Positions 1 through 12,467 are shown, counted from the stretch's first letter. The stretch: DNA of 64,000 bases from Alcaligenes endophyticus (GCF_026344035.1 NZ_JAPKND010000010.1:62001-126000), one strand, 5' to 3'. The notes: generated by a model from the sequence alone, not told the origin. A program made the numbers and translations.

Positions 1-1160
1 CTGTGCCACTGCTGCCAACGAGGCCAAAACCGCGGCACTGTCGCGCAATAGTGATCAAACTCATCAGCAAATATCTTACGCAACAATAACTCTTCCTCGG
101 CGATAACCTTGCTAAACACACCATATACAATGCCACCCATTAATAAGGCCAAACAAGCACTGCCAGACTGTGCTCCCATACCCACGGCAGCCATCACCGA
201 AAATACATATAAAGGATTACGACTAATCGAGTAAGGTCCAGCCGAAATTAAACTTTGCCCTTTGTATCCGCCTAGATATAAGGTACACCAACAACGTCCT
301 ATTATCGCGAGCACTATCAGAGCAAGGCCCACGCTGCGTACTAACTCAATCAAATACCCCTGTTGCCACACAGGGGCTAAGAACGGAACCACTGCTATTA
401 GCAAAAAACCATAGTTACGAAAGGTGCGGCGACGACGCACCTGTATGCCTGACAAGAACGCCCAGGTCTGGTGAATATCTCCCTGCCCTCGTCGACGATA
501 ATCCGCACGCTCATAGGCTAACCACAAGGGGTAAAACATAATGCTGCACCACAACCACACCATCATCAAAGCGCTTATACAGTTGGCAAGATCCCCTTCG
601 CCCAACAATAGTACGCGCAAGCTCATCAAGAGTACACTCAGCGTACCCAGCCACAGGCCCAAGCGTTGAATACTCGGTAACGACAATACATGACCAGCAA
701 AATACAAACTAAATAATCCAGCCGCTAGAACCACCCAATTATTAGGCAAAGGTAAGCTGTATTCGCATAATAAGCAGCCTGCTTTACCTTGGTCCGAACC
801 GAACCACTCAAACATAAAAAACCAACCGACCACCAGCACTAGTAAAGAAAACACAATACGCCGCCGCACTTGGCCTACGTGCAGCACTCGCTTCTGGGTA
901 AGGGCGCCCATTTTATACATGGCGTAGCAAAGGCTAGCCAACACTATGGCCATATATAAGTACGTACTGATCTGAATGAATTCGGGAGACAAACTGGTTT
1001 GCATACGCTGCTCTATAGCTACCCGCCAACTAGGTCCTATATCTTGCAAATAGATTCGGCTCAAACCCATTAACCACAGTAATAAGATGGAGACGCCCAC
1101 GATATGGCTAAGAAAATAGGTGGCGGCACTACGACGTAAAAACTGCAAAGAATGACTCAT
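1..1160 (-). CDS. Polytopic membrane protein with C-terminal isoprenylcysteine methyltransferase (ICMT)-like domain, partial
   Basis: The frame opens with ATG at 1160 and stays open for about 386 codons to the left edge, so the C-terminus lies outside the window. It has several hydrophobic segments, a charged linker rich in Arg around residues 225-265, and a C-terminal part with the residues expected of ICMT/phospholipid-methyltransferase families: SAGPYSISRNPLY, then a helix with EEELL, and VPRFWP near the end. Those families methylate lipids or prenyl-cysteines at the membrane using S-adenosylmethionine. The substrate cannot be told here. I do not recognise the N-terminal half, which holds about six membrane segments. 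A hairpin with a T-run just upstream ends rluE transcription. Confidence 0.7.
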   Translation of the reverse strand, partial: MSHSLQFLRRSAATYFLSHIVGVSILLLWLMGLSRIYLQDIGPSWRVAIEQRMQTSLSPEFIQISTYLYMAIVLASLCYAMYKMGALTQKRVLHVGQVRRRIVFSLLVLVVGWFFMFEWFGSDQGKAGCLLCEYSLPLPNNWVVLAAGLFSLYFAGHVLSLPSIQRLGLWLGTLSVLLMSLRVLLLGEGDLANCISALMMVWLWCSIMFYPLWLAYERADYRRRGQGDIHQTWAFLSGIQVRRRRTFRNYGFLLIAVVPFLAPVWQQGYLIELVRSVGLALIVLAIIGRCWCTLYLGGYKGQSLISAGPYSISRNPLYVFSVMAAVGMGAQSGSACLALLMGGIVYGVFSKVIAEEELLLRKIFADEFDHYCATVPRFWPRWQQWH

Positions 1161-1171
1161 GACGGCTCTAA

Positions 1172-1197
1172 CAAAAATGAGCTCACACTGCGTGAGC
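1172..1197 (-). terminator. Intrinsic terminator after rluE
   Basis: A hairpin with arms GCTCAC/GTGAGC (1181-1186 and 1192-1197) is followed on the minus strand by a T-rich stretch (complement of 1172-1177). It lies between rluE and the start of the next minus-strand gene, so that gene probably needs its own promoter or read-through. Confidence 0.6.
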
Positions 1198-1270
1198 CGA
1201 TAGACGTCATTCTAGGAATACGAGCGTGAAACTTGCGTTGAAGCCTGCCTCTTTAGGCAGCGACACTAAG

Positions 1271-1924
1271 CTAAAAACCCACTGACGGTAACTGACTTGG
1301 ATCAAGCTCGCGCCACTGACCTGGAGGCAAGTCTTGCAATTCCCAAGGGCCTATACGTGTTCTTATTAGGCGCAGAGTAGGTAAGCCCACTGCCGCCGTC
1401 ATCCGTCTTACTTGTCGATTGCGACCTTCGGTAATGGTAATGCTCAGCCAATGAGTGGGTATAGCTGCTCGATACCGCACAGGAGGCTCTCTATGCCACA
1501 CTGTAGGTGCCTCAAGCTGAGCCACCAATGCAGGCGCCGTTAAGCCGTCGTTGAGCATAACCCCTTGACGCAACTGTTGTAACTGCTCATGCTGAGGTGT
1601 CCCCTCTACTTGAACCCAATACGTTTTTGGCAATTTGTAGCGCGGCTCGGCTATACGGGCTTGCAAGGCTCCATCATTGGTAAGTAAAAGCAAGCCTTCG
1701 CTGTTTCTGTCCAGTCGACCTGCGGGGTAAACATCGGGTAGCGCAACATAATCTTTCAAGGTAGCGCGACCTTGGTCATCACTAAACTGCGTGAGCACAT
1801 CATAAGGTTTATTAAGCATAATCAAACGTGACGGTGGCCGGACTACTCGCTGAGAACTCGCTTGCTTAACACGTCTAGCAGATGAAATTGGACTCTTTAT
1901 CTTATGCATGAAACAGTATGGCAA
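1271..1924 (-). CDS. rluE: 23S rRNA pseudouridine synthase, RluE/RsuA family
   Basis: The enzyme isomerises a uridine in 23S rRNA to pseudouridine. RluE of E. coli acts on U2457, and the same target is inferred here. The 217-residue protein has the family signature GRLDRNSEGLLLLTNDG around residues 69-85, with the catalytic Asp at about 72, and EGRNRQVRRM near residue 165. It has no S4 domain, which fits RluE rather than RsuA or RluB. Length matches E. coli RluE. The start is taken at residue 1, but Met6 is an equally plausible start. It lies directly downstream of the rpoD terminator. Confidence 0.88.
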   Translation of the reverse strand: MPYCFMHKIKSPISSARRVKQASSQRVVRPPSRLIMLNKPYDVLTQFSDDQGRATLKDYVALPDVYPAGRLDRNSEGLLLLTNDGALQARIAEPRYKLPKTYWVQVEGTPQHEQLQQLRQGVMLNDGLTAPALVAQLEAPTVWHREPPVRYRAAIPTHWLSITITEGRNRQVRRMTAAVGLPTLRLIRTRIGPWELQDLPPGQWRELDPSQLPSVGF

Positions 1925-1929
1925 TGAAT

Positions 1930-1966
1930 AAAAAAACCGCTTTTTGCCAAGAAAAGCAAAAAGCGG
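1930..1966 (-). terminator. Strong intrinsic terminator after rpoD
   Basis: Perfect 11-base arms (CCGCTTTTTGC at 1937-1947 and its complement at 1956-1966) flank an 8-base loop. On the minus strand a run of T residues follows, complement of 1930-1936. It ends the rpsU-dnaG-rpoD unit. Confidence 0.85.
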
Positions 1967-1988
1967 CTTTTATCGTTAGCGGGACGTA

Positions 1989-4244
1989 CTACTGACTTTC
2001 GAGGAAAGACTTCAACTTGTCCGCACGACTAGGATGACGCAACTTACGTAATGCCTTCGCTTCAATCTGACGAATACGCTCACGCGTCACATCAAACTGT
2101 TTACCGACCTCTTCCAAGGTTTGATCGGTACTCATTTCAATCCCAAAACGCATGCGCAAAACTTTAGCTTCACGGGGCGTCAAGGAGTCCAAGACATCTT
2201 TCACTACATCACGCATGGACCCATGCAAAGCGAAGTCCGAAGGTGAGACAGTGTTGTTGTCCTCGATAAAATCGCCCAAGTGAGAGTCATCATCGTCACC
2301 AATAGGCGTTTCCATCGAGATAGGCTCTTTTGCAATTTTTAAAATCTTACGCACTCGGTCTTCAGGCAAGTCCATTTTCAGGGCCAGTGTTGCTGGATCA
2401 GGCTCTACCCCTGTTTCCTGCAAAATCTGACGATTAATGCGATTCATTTTATTAATCGTTTCAATCATGTGCACGGGTATGCGAATGGTACGCGCCTGGT
2501 CGGCGATAGAACGAGTAATGGCCTGACGTATCCACCACGTTGCATACGTAGAGAACTTATAACCGCGGCGATATTCAAACTTATCCACCGCTTTCATCAA
2601 GCCTATATTGCCCTCTTGGATAAGATCCAAGAACTGCAGGCCACGGTTGGTGTATTTCTTCGCAATAGAAATCACCAAGCGCAAGTTGGCCTCGGTCATT
2701 TCACGCTTCGCTTTACGAGCCTTCGCTTCACCCGTTGTCATGCGTTTGTTGACCTCTTTCAGGTCTTTCAAAGGCAACACCACACTGGCTTGCAAATCGA
2801 TTAGTTTTTGCTGGATCTCTTGCACTGCAGGAATATGGCGCTCAAGGATGGCACTGTAGGCATGACCTGCATTCACTTCATCAATCACCCACTGCAAATT
2901 CGTCTCATTGCCTGGGAAGACTTTAATGAAATGAGCACGTGGCATTTCAGCACGTTCGACACAGATATTGAGTATCTCGCGCTCGTGTTGTCGTACCACC
3001 GTTACTTGCTCGCGCATTGTTTCTGCTAACTTCTCTACCATTTTCGCGGTAAAGCGTATGCCCATGAACTCATTCAAAATAGTTTCTTGGGCCTGCATAT
3101 AACCTTCGCTGCGATAGCCATCGGCCTCAAAAGCCGCACGCATTTTCCCAAACCACTCGTTGATAATATCGAATTTCTTCAGTGATTTAGAGCGCAAGTA
3201 CTCGATTTGCGAACTGCTCATACCGCCTGCTGGACCTTCATCTTCTTCTTCTCGGGTGACGCCTGACCCTGCGTACTCTTCACCCTCGTCGTCCACCAAA
3301 CCATCTACCACCTCGTCGATCTGCATGGTGCCCTCACGGACACGCTCAACATAGGCAAGAATTTCATTTACTGTGGTAGGACATGCGGCGATCGCCATGA
3401 CCATATGTTTCAAGCCGTCTTCAATACGCTTGGCAATCTCAATCTCACCTTCACGCGTTAGAAGTTCAACTGACCCCATTTCACGCATGTACATGCGCAC
3501 GGGATCTGTGGTACGACCGAAGTCAGAGTCTACTGTGGTCAGTGCTGCTTCCGCTTCATCTTCCACATCATCATCACTGGAAGCGATGGTGGCATTGTCG
3601 CTCATCAATAGCGTATCGGCATCAGGGGCTTGATCATAGACCGAAATCCCCATGTCGCTGAAAGTACCAATGATGCCGTCGATAGCTTCCACGTCCACCA
3701 AGTCGTCAGGTAGGTGATCGTTGATTTCACTATAAGTCAAATAACCACGATCTTTTCCTAACTTAATCAGGGCTTTAAGACGATTACGACGGGCCTCTTG
3801 CTCTTCAAGAGTCAGTTGACCACGGACTCCAAACACGTCTTTTTCGGCACGTGCACGCTTACCGCCGCGTTTAGGAACCGGTTTGAGATCGGGAATGACC
3901 TCGCCGTCATTGAGCTCGTCATCATCGTCAAAGTCTATTCCTTCGCCACCTGCATTTTTAGCAGGACGGCCACGACGCCCTCCGCCGACAACTTTCACTG
4001 CAGCCTTTTTCGCCGGCGCTTTTTTTGCTGCCGTTTTGCTGGTCGCCGTTTTTTTAACTGCGGCCTTCTTCGCGGCTTTTTTAGCGGCCTTTTTAGCCGG
4101 AGATGCGGCGGTAGCCTCTGATGAGCCATCTAGCTCGACCGAGCTAGTTGCCGAAGAACCCGTTGTCGCAGCCATTGTTTTAGAGCTGGAGCGAGTTTCC
4201 GTCGCTGAGGTTTTACCAGTCGTTTGAGTCATAATTTCTTCCAT
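1989..4244 (-). CDS. rpoD: RNA polymerase primary sigma factor RpoD (sigma-70)
   Basis: This is the housekeeping sigma factor, which directs RNA polymerase to -10/-35 promoters. The 751-residue protein has, in order: a Lys/Ala-rich tail (about residues 50-85), region 1.1 (about 145-225), an acidic non-conserved insert, region 2 with the core-binding and -10-recognition helices ([21 protein letters not shown]), region 3, and region 4.2 with the helix-turn-helix [20 protein letters not shown] near the C-terminus. Met1 or Met5 could be the start. The low-complexity N-terminal tail is typical of betaproteobacterial RpoD. It is the last gene of the macromolecular synthesis cluster and is separated from dnaG by 299 bases, which suggests extra promoters of its own. 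Confidence 0.98.
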   Translation of the reverse strand: MEEIMTQTTGKTSATETRSSSKTMAATTGSSATSSVELDGSSEATAASPAKKAAKKAAKKAAVKKTATSKTAAKKAPAKKAAVKVVGGGRRGRPAKNAGGEGIDFDDDDELNDGEVIPDLKPVPKRGGKRARAEKDVFGVRGQLTLEEQEARRNRLKALIKLGKDRGYLTYSEINDHLPDDLVDVEAIDGIIGTFSDMGISVYDQAPDADTLLMSDNATIASSDDDVEDEAEAALTTVDSDFGRTTDPVRMYMREMGSVELLTREGEIEIAKRIEDGLKHMVMAIAACPTTVNEILAYVERVREGTMQIDEVVDGLVDDEGEEYAGSGVTREEEDEGPAGGMSSSQIEYLRSKSLKKFDIINEWFGKMRAAFEADGYRSEGYMQAQETILNEFMGIRFTAKMVEKLAETMREQVTVVRQHEREILNICVERAEMPRAHFIKVFPGNETNLQWVIDEVNAGHAYSAILERHIPAVQEIQQKLIDLQASVVLPLKDLKEVNKRMTTGEAKARKAKREMTEANLRLVISIAKKYTNRGLQFLDLIQEGNIGLMKAVDKFEYRRGYKFSTYATWWIRQAITRSIADQARTIRIPVHMIETINKMNRINRQILQETGVEPDPATLALKMDLPEDRVRKILKIAKEPISMETPIGDDDDSHLGDFIEDNNTVSPSDFALHGSMRDVVKDVLDSLTPREAKVLRMRFGIEMSTDQTLEEVGKQFDVTRERIRQIEAKALRKLRHPSRADKLKSFLESQ

Positions 4245-4543
4245 AGACGCACATTACCCAAGTGGTACCAATACGTAGTCACCGAGTATTGCAGGCTAGA
4301 ACCTGAAATAGTTGTACTTGAAAAACGGCAATCCCTGTAAATAATGCCTTGCTACACGAATCACTGTATTAGAACTATCCCTCGCTCTGTGGCATGAGGG
4401 CTAAGATTAGCTTCGTGTTATACAAATCACTACATTACAGACGATCTTCCCCCAGGGAAAGTTTCTAGTTCAACTCAACTAAGGAGCGACTAGAAAAAAC
4501 CATCCAAATCAAATTACAACATAAACCGTATATTTTACTTCAG
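4245..4543. other. dnaG-rpoD intergenic region, no gene seen
   Basis: I see no credible reading frame here. It should hold rpoD-proximal promoters on the minus strand, but no clear -35/-10 pair stands out. An inverted repeat TTTCTAGT/ACTAGAAA lies at 4462-4469 and 4489-4496 with a 19-base loop. It lacks a T-run on either side and is not called a terminator. Confidence 0.4.
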
Positions 4544-6532
4544 TTACCGTGTATGAGCAGCATTTAACAATGCCATTCGTCGAGTCAATTCTTGATAGCG
4601 CTGACGTTGCTCTTCCGTTTTCAGACCGGACTCTACCAAGGCAGTTTGTTCTGTCTTGATTGCAGTCAACTCTATCTTGCGCAAAGCGTCTCGCCACTCC
4701 CCTTGCGGATCAGGCCACTCTTCGTCATTCAACAGCTCTGTGCTCAATGAAAGCAACACCACTGCCAGATCAGAATCGGGCTCAGCCGCTTCCAGTAAGG
4801 CTCCAGCATGCTGAGCTGACGAAACACTGGTTAAGGCGATAAGTTCCTGCACCAATTCTAGATGGGGACTCTGTGCCACTATTTCAAGTTGCTGATCGCC
4901 AAGCTCAGAAACTAGCTCTGGATAGGCAAGTAACAAGCGCAGTAGTCGCTTCGCCATGGGCGTAACTGAACGGGCTCCCCCAACTCTCGGGGCACTCTTG
5001 CGGAGCTTGTCGCTTTTTCGCGACGCACGGCGTTCTGGTTGAGCCGTCTGCCCATTGTGCTGCTCCCAAGGAGCATCACCGGCATAGTCAAAGCCAGGCT
5101 CAAACGAGGCAAACTCATCATCGTAAAAGACCGGTTCCCCGGGAAAATCGGAAGCCGCACCCGCATCAAAGGCTGATGGCATGGGACGGTCAACCAAGCC
5201 ATCCTGAGCAGGCTCGGAGGGGCGTGTAACGGGCTCGGGGATAACACTGAGCAAACGCTGCGCTAACTCGTCGGGAGTCAACAGCACCATGCGAGCAAAC
5301 TCATGGTGAATTTGCACTCGCAATGTCGTATCGGCCAACGCTGCTAGCAAAGGTAATGCCTCGTGCACGCAGGCAGCGCGCCCTTCTGCTTCTTGCATAC
5401 GATGACGCGAGGCTAACTCGTCCAACATAAAGCGGGAAAGTGCCGTTGCCTCGGCGGCCAAATCACGGAACACATCCGCCCCATGTTCGGCCACATACGA
5501 GTCTGGATCATGCCCATCAGGCAAAAACAAAAAGCGCATCGAGACATCGTCTCGCACTAAAGGCAAACAGGTTTGCAAAGCACGCCAAGCGGCCTTTAAA
5601 CCAGCTTTATCACCGTCAAAACAAAATACCAGCTTATCGCTAGCGCGCATAAGCTTACTAATATGAAACGGTGTGGTTGCCGTGCCTAGAGTTGCTACGG
5701 CGTTACACAGACCATGCTGCGCCAAAGCAACCACGTCCATGTAACCCTCAACCACCAAAACGAAACCTTCCGCGCGTATACCTTGGCGCCCTTCCCACAA
5801 GCCATAAAGCTCATGACCTTTGGAAAACAAAGAGGTCTCAGGTGAGTTTAAGTACTTGGGCTCGCCTTTTTCAATTAGGCGTCCGCCAAAGCCAATAATT
5901 TCCCCTTTGGTACTGCGTATCGGGAACATGACTCTGGAACGAAAACGATCATAGCGACGACCATCATCTGCCTCGACCACCAATCCGGCCTCGACCAGCT
6001 GATGATCTTCGTAATCATTAAATATCTTGGCTAAACCGCGCCTTTCGGTGCCAGTCCAACCCAGCCCAAAACGGGCTGCTATTTCGCCACTTAGGCCGCG
6101 ACGCTTTAGATAGTCTTGGGCCATAGGTGACTGGCGCAACTGTTGCAGATAAAACTGTTGCGCCTGATCAAGCACACTTTGCTGACGGGCTCGCTCTTGC
6201 TTGCGGCGCTGGTCTACTATACGCTGCTTGGGGCTGCGCTCTGTCTCGGGCACGGTCATGCCCACAGCAGAGGATAGACTGCGCACCGCCTCTGGAAAAC
6301 TAGCCCCAGTATGCTCGATCAAAAATGTAATGGCCGAGCCGTGTGCACCACATCCAAAGCAATGATAGAACTGCTTAGTGGGACTAACGGTAAACGAAGG
6401 TGATTTTTCGTTATGAAAAGGGCACAGGCCAAGCAAGTTGGCCCCGCCTTTACGCAACTGCACATAGCGCCCGACGACATCGGCTATATCTACACGGGCT
6501 AGCAGCTCCTGAATATAAGAATCAGGTATCAA
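4544..6532 (-). CDS. dnaG: DNA primase DnaG
   Basis: DnaG makes RNA primers for chromosome replication at the fork, together with the DnaB helicase. The 662-residue protein starts with the CHC2 zinc ribbon (Cys37, His40, Cys58, Cys61). A TOPRIM catalytic core follows ([15 protein letters not shown], then [17 protein letters not shown]), and a C-terminal helicase-interaction domain of about 140 residues sits behind a variable, acidic linker. Length is in the usual range for proteobacterial primases. The start overlaps the rpsU stop by four bases (ATGA), so the two genes are translationally coupled. Confidence 0.97.
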   Translation of the reverse strand: MIPDSYIQELLARVDIADVVGRYVQLRKGGANLLGLCPFHNEKSPSFTVSPTKQFYHCFGCGAHGSAITFLIEHTGASFPEAVRSLSSAVGMTVPETERSPKQRIVDQRRKQERARQQSVLDQAQQFYLQQLRQSPMAQDYLKRRGLSGEIAARFGLGWTGTERRGLAKIFNDYEDHQLVEAGLVVEADDGRRYDRFRSRVMFPIRSTKGEIIGFGGRLIEKGEPKYLNSPETSLFSKGHELYGLWEGRQGIRAEGFVLVVEGYMDVVALAQHGLCNAVATLGTATTPFHISKLMRASDKLVFCFDGDKAGLKAAWRALQTCLPLVRDDVSMRFLFLPDGHDPDSYVAEHGADVFRDLAAEATALSRFMLDELASRHRMQEAEGRAACVHEALPLLAALADTTLRVQIHHEFARMVLLTPDELAQRLLSVIPEPVTRPSEPAQDGLVDRPMPSAFDAGAASDFPGEPVFYDDEFASFEPGFDYAGDAPWEQHNGQTAQPERRASRKSDKLRKSAPRVGGARSVTPMAKRLLRLLLAYPELVSELGDQQLEIVAQSPHLELVQELIALTSVSSAQHAGALLEAAEPDSDLAVVLLSLSTELLNDEEWPDPQGEWRDALRKIELTAIKTEQTALVESGLKTEEQRQRYQELTRRMALLNAAHTR

Positions 6533-6741
6533 TACAAGCGCGGAGGCAATTGCTGACTACGAATGCGTTTATAGTGACGCTTTACAGCCGCGGCGTGCTT
6601 ACGCTTACGCTCTGCTGTAGGTTTTTCGTAGAATTCGCGCGAGCGCAACTCGGTCAACAAACCGGTTTTTTCGATAGTGCGCTTAAAGCGACGCAATGCA
6701 ACCTCGAAAGGCTCATTTTCTTTCAGGCGAACAATAGGCAT
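6529..6741 (-). CDS. rpsU: Small-subunit ribosomal protein bS21
   Basis: This 70-residue basic protein belongs to the 30S subunit and helps with mRNA engagement near the anti-Shine-Dalgarno end of 16S rRNA. The sequence has the family pattern [21 protein letters not shown] at the start and an Arg/Lys-rich C-terminal helix. It is the first gene of the rpsU-dnaG-rpoD operon and carries the only strong promoter I can see for that unit. Confidence 0.97.
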   Translation of the reverse strand: MPIVRLKENEPFEVALRRFKRTIEKTGLLTELRSREFYEKPTAERKRKHAAAVKRHYKRIRSQQLPPRLY

Positions 6742-6795
6742 GTATTCCCTGGCCTTGTAGTTAAAGTGTTAGTTAGATAAAACGGCTAGCCATAG

Positions 6796-6824
6796 ATCAT
6801 AGCATAAAAAGCTCGTAGGCTCAA
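6796..6824 (-). promoter_or_regulatory. Sigma-70 promoter for rpsU-dnaG-rpoD
   Basis: On the minus strand, TTGAGC (6819-6824) and TATGAT (6796-6801) are spaced by exactly 17 bases. This puts transcription start near 6789, about 48 bases before the rpsU ATG. The spacing and the 5/6 match of the -10 box support the call. Confidence 0.65.
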
Positions 6825-6858
6825 AACACAGGTGATGAACAGCTAGAAGAGGCATTCA

Positions 6859-7404
6859 TTAAGAATTCGTTATGCCCTTACGTACCCAGGCTTCCAACTG
6901 ATGAGGACGGATACTGTCGTAGTCTTCAAAGGGCTGGTGTATCCAAGGGTTTGTAGGCAATTTGGAGACGTAGTAATCCGGCTCGATTTTAGCGTGGCCT
7001 TTCCACCACAATACCGCCGTCTTTAAACCGGTGATTGCGGGAAATTGTTGGATAAGGTGATCGCGTACACGCATGAACGTATTACCTGTGTCCACCATGT
7101 CATCGACTAGCAGCACATTTCCATCCAACGTACCACGAGTGATGGTGATGTACTGTGCAATATCAAGTTGACCCTGAGTAGTACCAGCCGCTTCGCGGTA
7201 ACTGCTTGTAGCCAAAATACCTAAGGGAACATCATAAATGCGCGAGATCACGTCGCCCACACGCATTCCGCCACGAGCAAGACAGACAATTTTATCGAAT
7301 TTCCAGCCTGAGGCATGAATATTCAACGCCAACTGCTCAATAAGTCGATTGTATTGTTCCCAGCTAACCCATTCGTCTTTATCTGTGTTGGGGGGCAAAG
7401 TCAT
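6859..7404 (-). CDS. Phosphoribosyltransferase (hypoxanthine/xanthine-guanine type)
   Basis: This is a purine-salvage type PRTase that transfers ribose-5-phosphate from PRPP to a base. The PRPP-binding signature VLLVDDMVDTGNT lies at about residues 97-109. The ATG at 7404 is chosen over upstream codons because AGGAAC sits just before it and the protein then starts at MTLPPNTDKDEW with 181 residues. The upstream part of the open frame crosses the purA terminator. WWKGHAKIEPDYY and WIHQPFEDYDSI resemble xanthine/hypoxanthine-guanine PRTases. Base specificity is not certain. The gene follows purA, fitting a role in purine supply. Confidence 0.82.
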   Translation of the reverse strand: MTLPPNTDKDEWVSWEQYNRLIEQLALNIHASGWKFDKIVCLARGGMRVGDVISRIYDVPLGILATSSYREAAGTTQGQLDIAQYITITRGTLDGNVLLVDDMVDTGNTFMRVRDHLIQQFPAITGLKTAVLWWKGHAKIEPDYYVSKLPTNPWIHQPFEDYDSIRPHQLEAWVRKGITNS

Positions 7405-7473
7405 AGATGTTCCTGATACAAAAAACAAAAAAGCGTGCCCACTGGCAACGCTGCACGGCACAGCGCTGCTAAA

Positions 7474-7500
7474 CGACAAAGCGGCCCTTAGGCCGCTTTG
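7474..7500 (-). terminator. Intrinsic terminator after purA
   Basis: Ten-base perfect arms (CAAAGCGGCC at 7477-7486, GGCCGCTTTG at 7491-7500) enclose a CTTA loop. The T-run downstream on the minus strand is short (TCGTTT). It is placed between purA and the phosphoribosyltransferase gene. Confidence 0.65.
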
Positions 7501-7547
7501 CGTTAGTCGCACAAGAGGTGCGCTTAATTATATCCCTAAAACAACGT

Positions 7548-10083
<2,536 letters not shown>

Positions 10084-10120
10084 TCAAACGCCTCGAAATT
10101 TTTCTCGCATGCGGTTTAGC

Positions 10121-10161
10121 CAAACAAAAAGCGACTTGGGGCGGTAAGCCATCCAAGTCGC
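10121..10161 (-). terminator. Intrinsic terminator after hflC
   Basis: Arms GCGACTTGG (10131-10139) and CCAAGTCGC (10153-10161) enclose a 13-base loop and are followed on the minus strand by TTTTTGTTTG (complement of 10121-10130). It closes the hfq-hflX-hflK-hflC unit ahead of hisZ. Confidence 0.75.
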
Positions 10162-10244
10162 CTGCGAAGTGGTGTAAAAACTTACACGCTAGTATATACG
10201 AACATGATCGTTAGGGGAAAGCCCCCACGATCTTGTGCTCGCTT

Positions 10245-11129
10245 TTATCGCCCCTGAGCTCCTTTCATACCATTCCAGTACTGGAAGAAGTCAGACTCTG
10301 GACTAATCACTAAAGTATCACCTGCGCCGCCTTTAAAGGCCTTACGGTAGGCTTCAAGGCTACGATAGAATCGATAGAACTCGGGATTCTTACCGTAGGC
10401 TGCCGCGTAAATAGCCGCTGCCTCCCCATCGCCCTCACCTCGTACCGACTCAGTCTGCGCGTAAGCATCAGCAATCATTTCTTCGCGCTGACGATCTGCT
10501 TCGGCACGAATCCGTTCACTTTCCGCAGCTCCGGTTGCACGTAAACGGTTCGCCTCTTGAGTACGCTCAGCTTCCATACGACGGAATACCGACTCCGAAA
10601 TCTCGGGAGCAAAATCAATGCGACGCAAACGTACATCGACGACTTCCACGCCCAAAGGACGAGCACGGGCCTCTACCGACGCTAACACCTCACGCATGAT
10701 GGCATCACGCTCGGTAGAAACGACTTCTTTCACAGTGCGCACGTTCACCGCGGCATTCAAAGCATCGCGAATCTGTGCCTGCAAACGTTCTACGGCACCA
10801 CGGTCGGTGGCTCCAAAAGTAACATAGAACAGACGCGGATCAGCGATACGCCATTTCACGTAAGAGTCAATCAGCAGGTTTTTCTTTTCTGCTGTTTGAA
10901 TACGTTCTGGATCTTTGGTTTCTATCGTTTGCAAACGCTTGTCTAAAAAGACCACGTTCTCGAACGGAGGGGGTAATTTAAAATACAAGCCCGGGCTGGT
11001 GATGGTTCCACGCACCTCACCCAGCGCAAACACGAGGGCAGCATCGCGCTCACGCACGATAAATACTGAGGATAAGAACAAACCTATAATCACCGCCAAG
11101 GCAATCAGAGCAGGAATTAAACGTTGCAT
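10245..11129 (-). CDS. hflC: FtsH protease modulator HflC
   Basis: HflC is an SPFH/prohibitin-family inner-membrane protein that forms the HflKC cage around the FtsH protease. The protein has an N-terminal membrane anchor (MQRLIPALIALAVIIGLFL), then an SPFH domain starting near VRERDAALVFALGEVRG and a long Arg/Glu/Ala-rich coiled coil (about residues 180-240). Two tandem ATG codons exist (11132 and 11129). AGGAG lies 6 bases before the second, so 11129 is chosen. It follows hflK by a few bases and is co-transcribed. Confidence 0.95.
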   Translation of the reverse strand: MQRLIPALIALAVIIGLFLSSVFIVRERDAALVFALGEVRGTITSPGLYFKLPPPFENVVFLDKRLQTIETKDPERIQTAEKKNLLIDSYVKWRIADPRLFYVTFGATDRGAVERLQAQIRDALNAAVNVRTVKEVVSTERDAIMREVLASVEARARPLGVEVVDVRLRRIDFAPEISESVFRRMEAERTQEANRLRATGAAESERIRAEADRQREEMIADAYAQTESVRGEGDGEAAAIYAAAYGKNPEFYRFYRSLEAYRKAFKGGAGDTLVISPESDFFQYWNGMKGAQGR

Positions 11130-11138
11130 CATGCTCTC

Positions 11139-12467
11139 CTAGCGTGAATAAGGTGAATAGGGGTTCTGCAGCGAACCTGGCAAGTTCGGCACAACCGGTG
11201 AAGTAGAGGTAGAGACTGCGTTGTTAGCACCAGCCGGACGCTTCATCGGCTCGTTAGCCGCTGCCCCGCTCGCCGTTGCATTGCCCGCACTCGCTGCTGG
11301 AGCCGTTGCCTCAGAACCACGCGCTGCCTGAGCAGCAATTTTATCTAGAGGCAAATACAACATATTGTTTGCAGCAGAAGCATCTAACAATACTTTGCTG
11401 TTGTTTTCCAACACCTCTTGAACCGTTGCTATGTAGAGACGATCACGTGTAACCCCTGGGGCTTTCGCGTACTCGGTTTCCACACTTGTAAAGCGTGCTG
11501 AGTTACCTCGGGCATCACCGATAACCTTGGCCTTATACCCTTCCGCCTCTTGCTGCATACGAGCCACCTGCCCCGCTGCCTCTGGGAGAACCTTATTCGC
11601 GTAGGCCGTACCCTCGTTGATCTGACGCTCCCTATCTTGACCCGCTTTCACGGCGTCATCAAAAGCAGCTTGAACTTGCTCGGGAGGCTGCACGTTCTGA
11701 ATAGCTACGGTACTGATCTGTATACCTGTGCCGTAGCGATCCAAAATGGATTGCGCCAGCTTCTGTACATCTACTGCAATTTGTGTACGACCTGAATACA
11801 ACACGGAATCCATAGGCGTGCGCCCAACGATTTCCCGCATCGCGGTTTCAGCTGACTGACGCACTGACTCGTCTGGGTTGACGGTATTAAATAGGTAATC
11901 AGGCGCACCATTCGGCAATAAGCGGTACTGCACCACGTATTGCATATCGACGATATTTTCGTCGTTCGTCAACATCAGCGATTCTGGCAATACTTTATTG
12001 CGTGATGAACCTCGGTAGCCGACTTCAAAAGTACGCAATTGAGAAATATTAACCGTTTGGTCATTCTCAATAGGACTAGGCCAGCGCCACTGCAAACCAG
12101 GATTAAGCGTTTTGGTATAGGCCCCAAAGCGAGTAACAACTGCCACTTGCCCTTCTTGGACGATAACAAAGCCGCTGGCCATCCATAAACCAATTGCTAC
12201 CAAGCCGCCAAATATGAACAGACGAGGTGAGCCTTTTGGCAAACGGGGTCCGCCCGAGCCTCCAGAGGGAGTATTGGTAGGGGGACGTTTAGAGCCACCA
12301 CGACCAAACATGGAACCTAGGCGGTTATTAAAATCTCGCCAAACCTCGTCCAGATCAGGAGGGCTATCGGGCTTACCCGGACGACGCGGAGGCTCCGAGC
12401 CGTTCTTGCCACCGTCTCGTCCCCAACCGGGATCGTTTAAATTGAATATAGTATTTTTAAGACGCAT
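11139..12467 (-). CDS. hflK: FtsH protease modulator HflK
   Basis: HflK is the partner of HflC in the membrane complex that surrounds FtsH and controls its access to substrates. The 442-residue protein has a Gly/Pro/Arg-rich cytoplasmic N-terminus, one membrane segment (LFIFGGLVAIGLWMASGFV, about residues 83-101), an SPFH domain, a coiled coil, and an Ala/Pro/Ser-rich C-terminal tail. The start at MRLKNTIFNLNDPGWGRDGG fits family starts with NDP-WG. The first 11 bases overlap the end of hflX. Confidence 0.95.
   Translation of the reverse strand: MRLKNTIFNLNDPGWGRDGGKNGSEPPRRPGKPDSPPDLDEVWRDFNNRLGSMFGRGGSKRPPTNTPSGGSGGPRLPKGSPRLFIFGGLVAIGLWMASGFVIVQEGQVAVVTRFGAYTKTLNPGLQWRWPSPIENDQTVNISQLRTFEVGYRGSSRNKVLPESLMLTNDENIVDMQYVVQYRLLPNGAPDYLFNTVNPDESVRQSAETAMREIVGRTPMDSVLYSGRTQIAVDVQKLAQSILDRYGTGIQISTVAIQNVQPPEQVQAAFDDAVKAGQDRERQINEGTAYANKVLPEAAGQVARMQQEAEGYKAKVIGDARGNSARFTSVETEYAKAPGVTRDRLYIATVQEVLENNSKVLLDASAANNMLYLPLDKIAAQAARGSEATAPAASAGNATASGAAANEPMKRPAGANNAVSTSTSPVVPNLPGSLQNPYSPYSR

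Noticed and set aside
3798-4227. Overlapping plus-strand open frames of about 110 codons opposite the start of rpoD
   Set aside because: They come from the Lys/Ala-rich repeats of rpoD read backwards (Ala/Phe-rich), with no ribosome site or recognisable motif.
4462-4496. Inverted repeat in the dnaG-rpoD gap as a terminator
   Set aside because: The loop is 19 bases and neither strand has a T-run after the stem.
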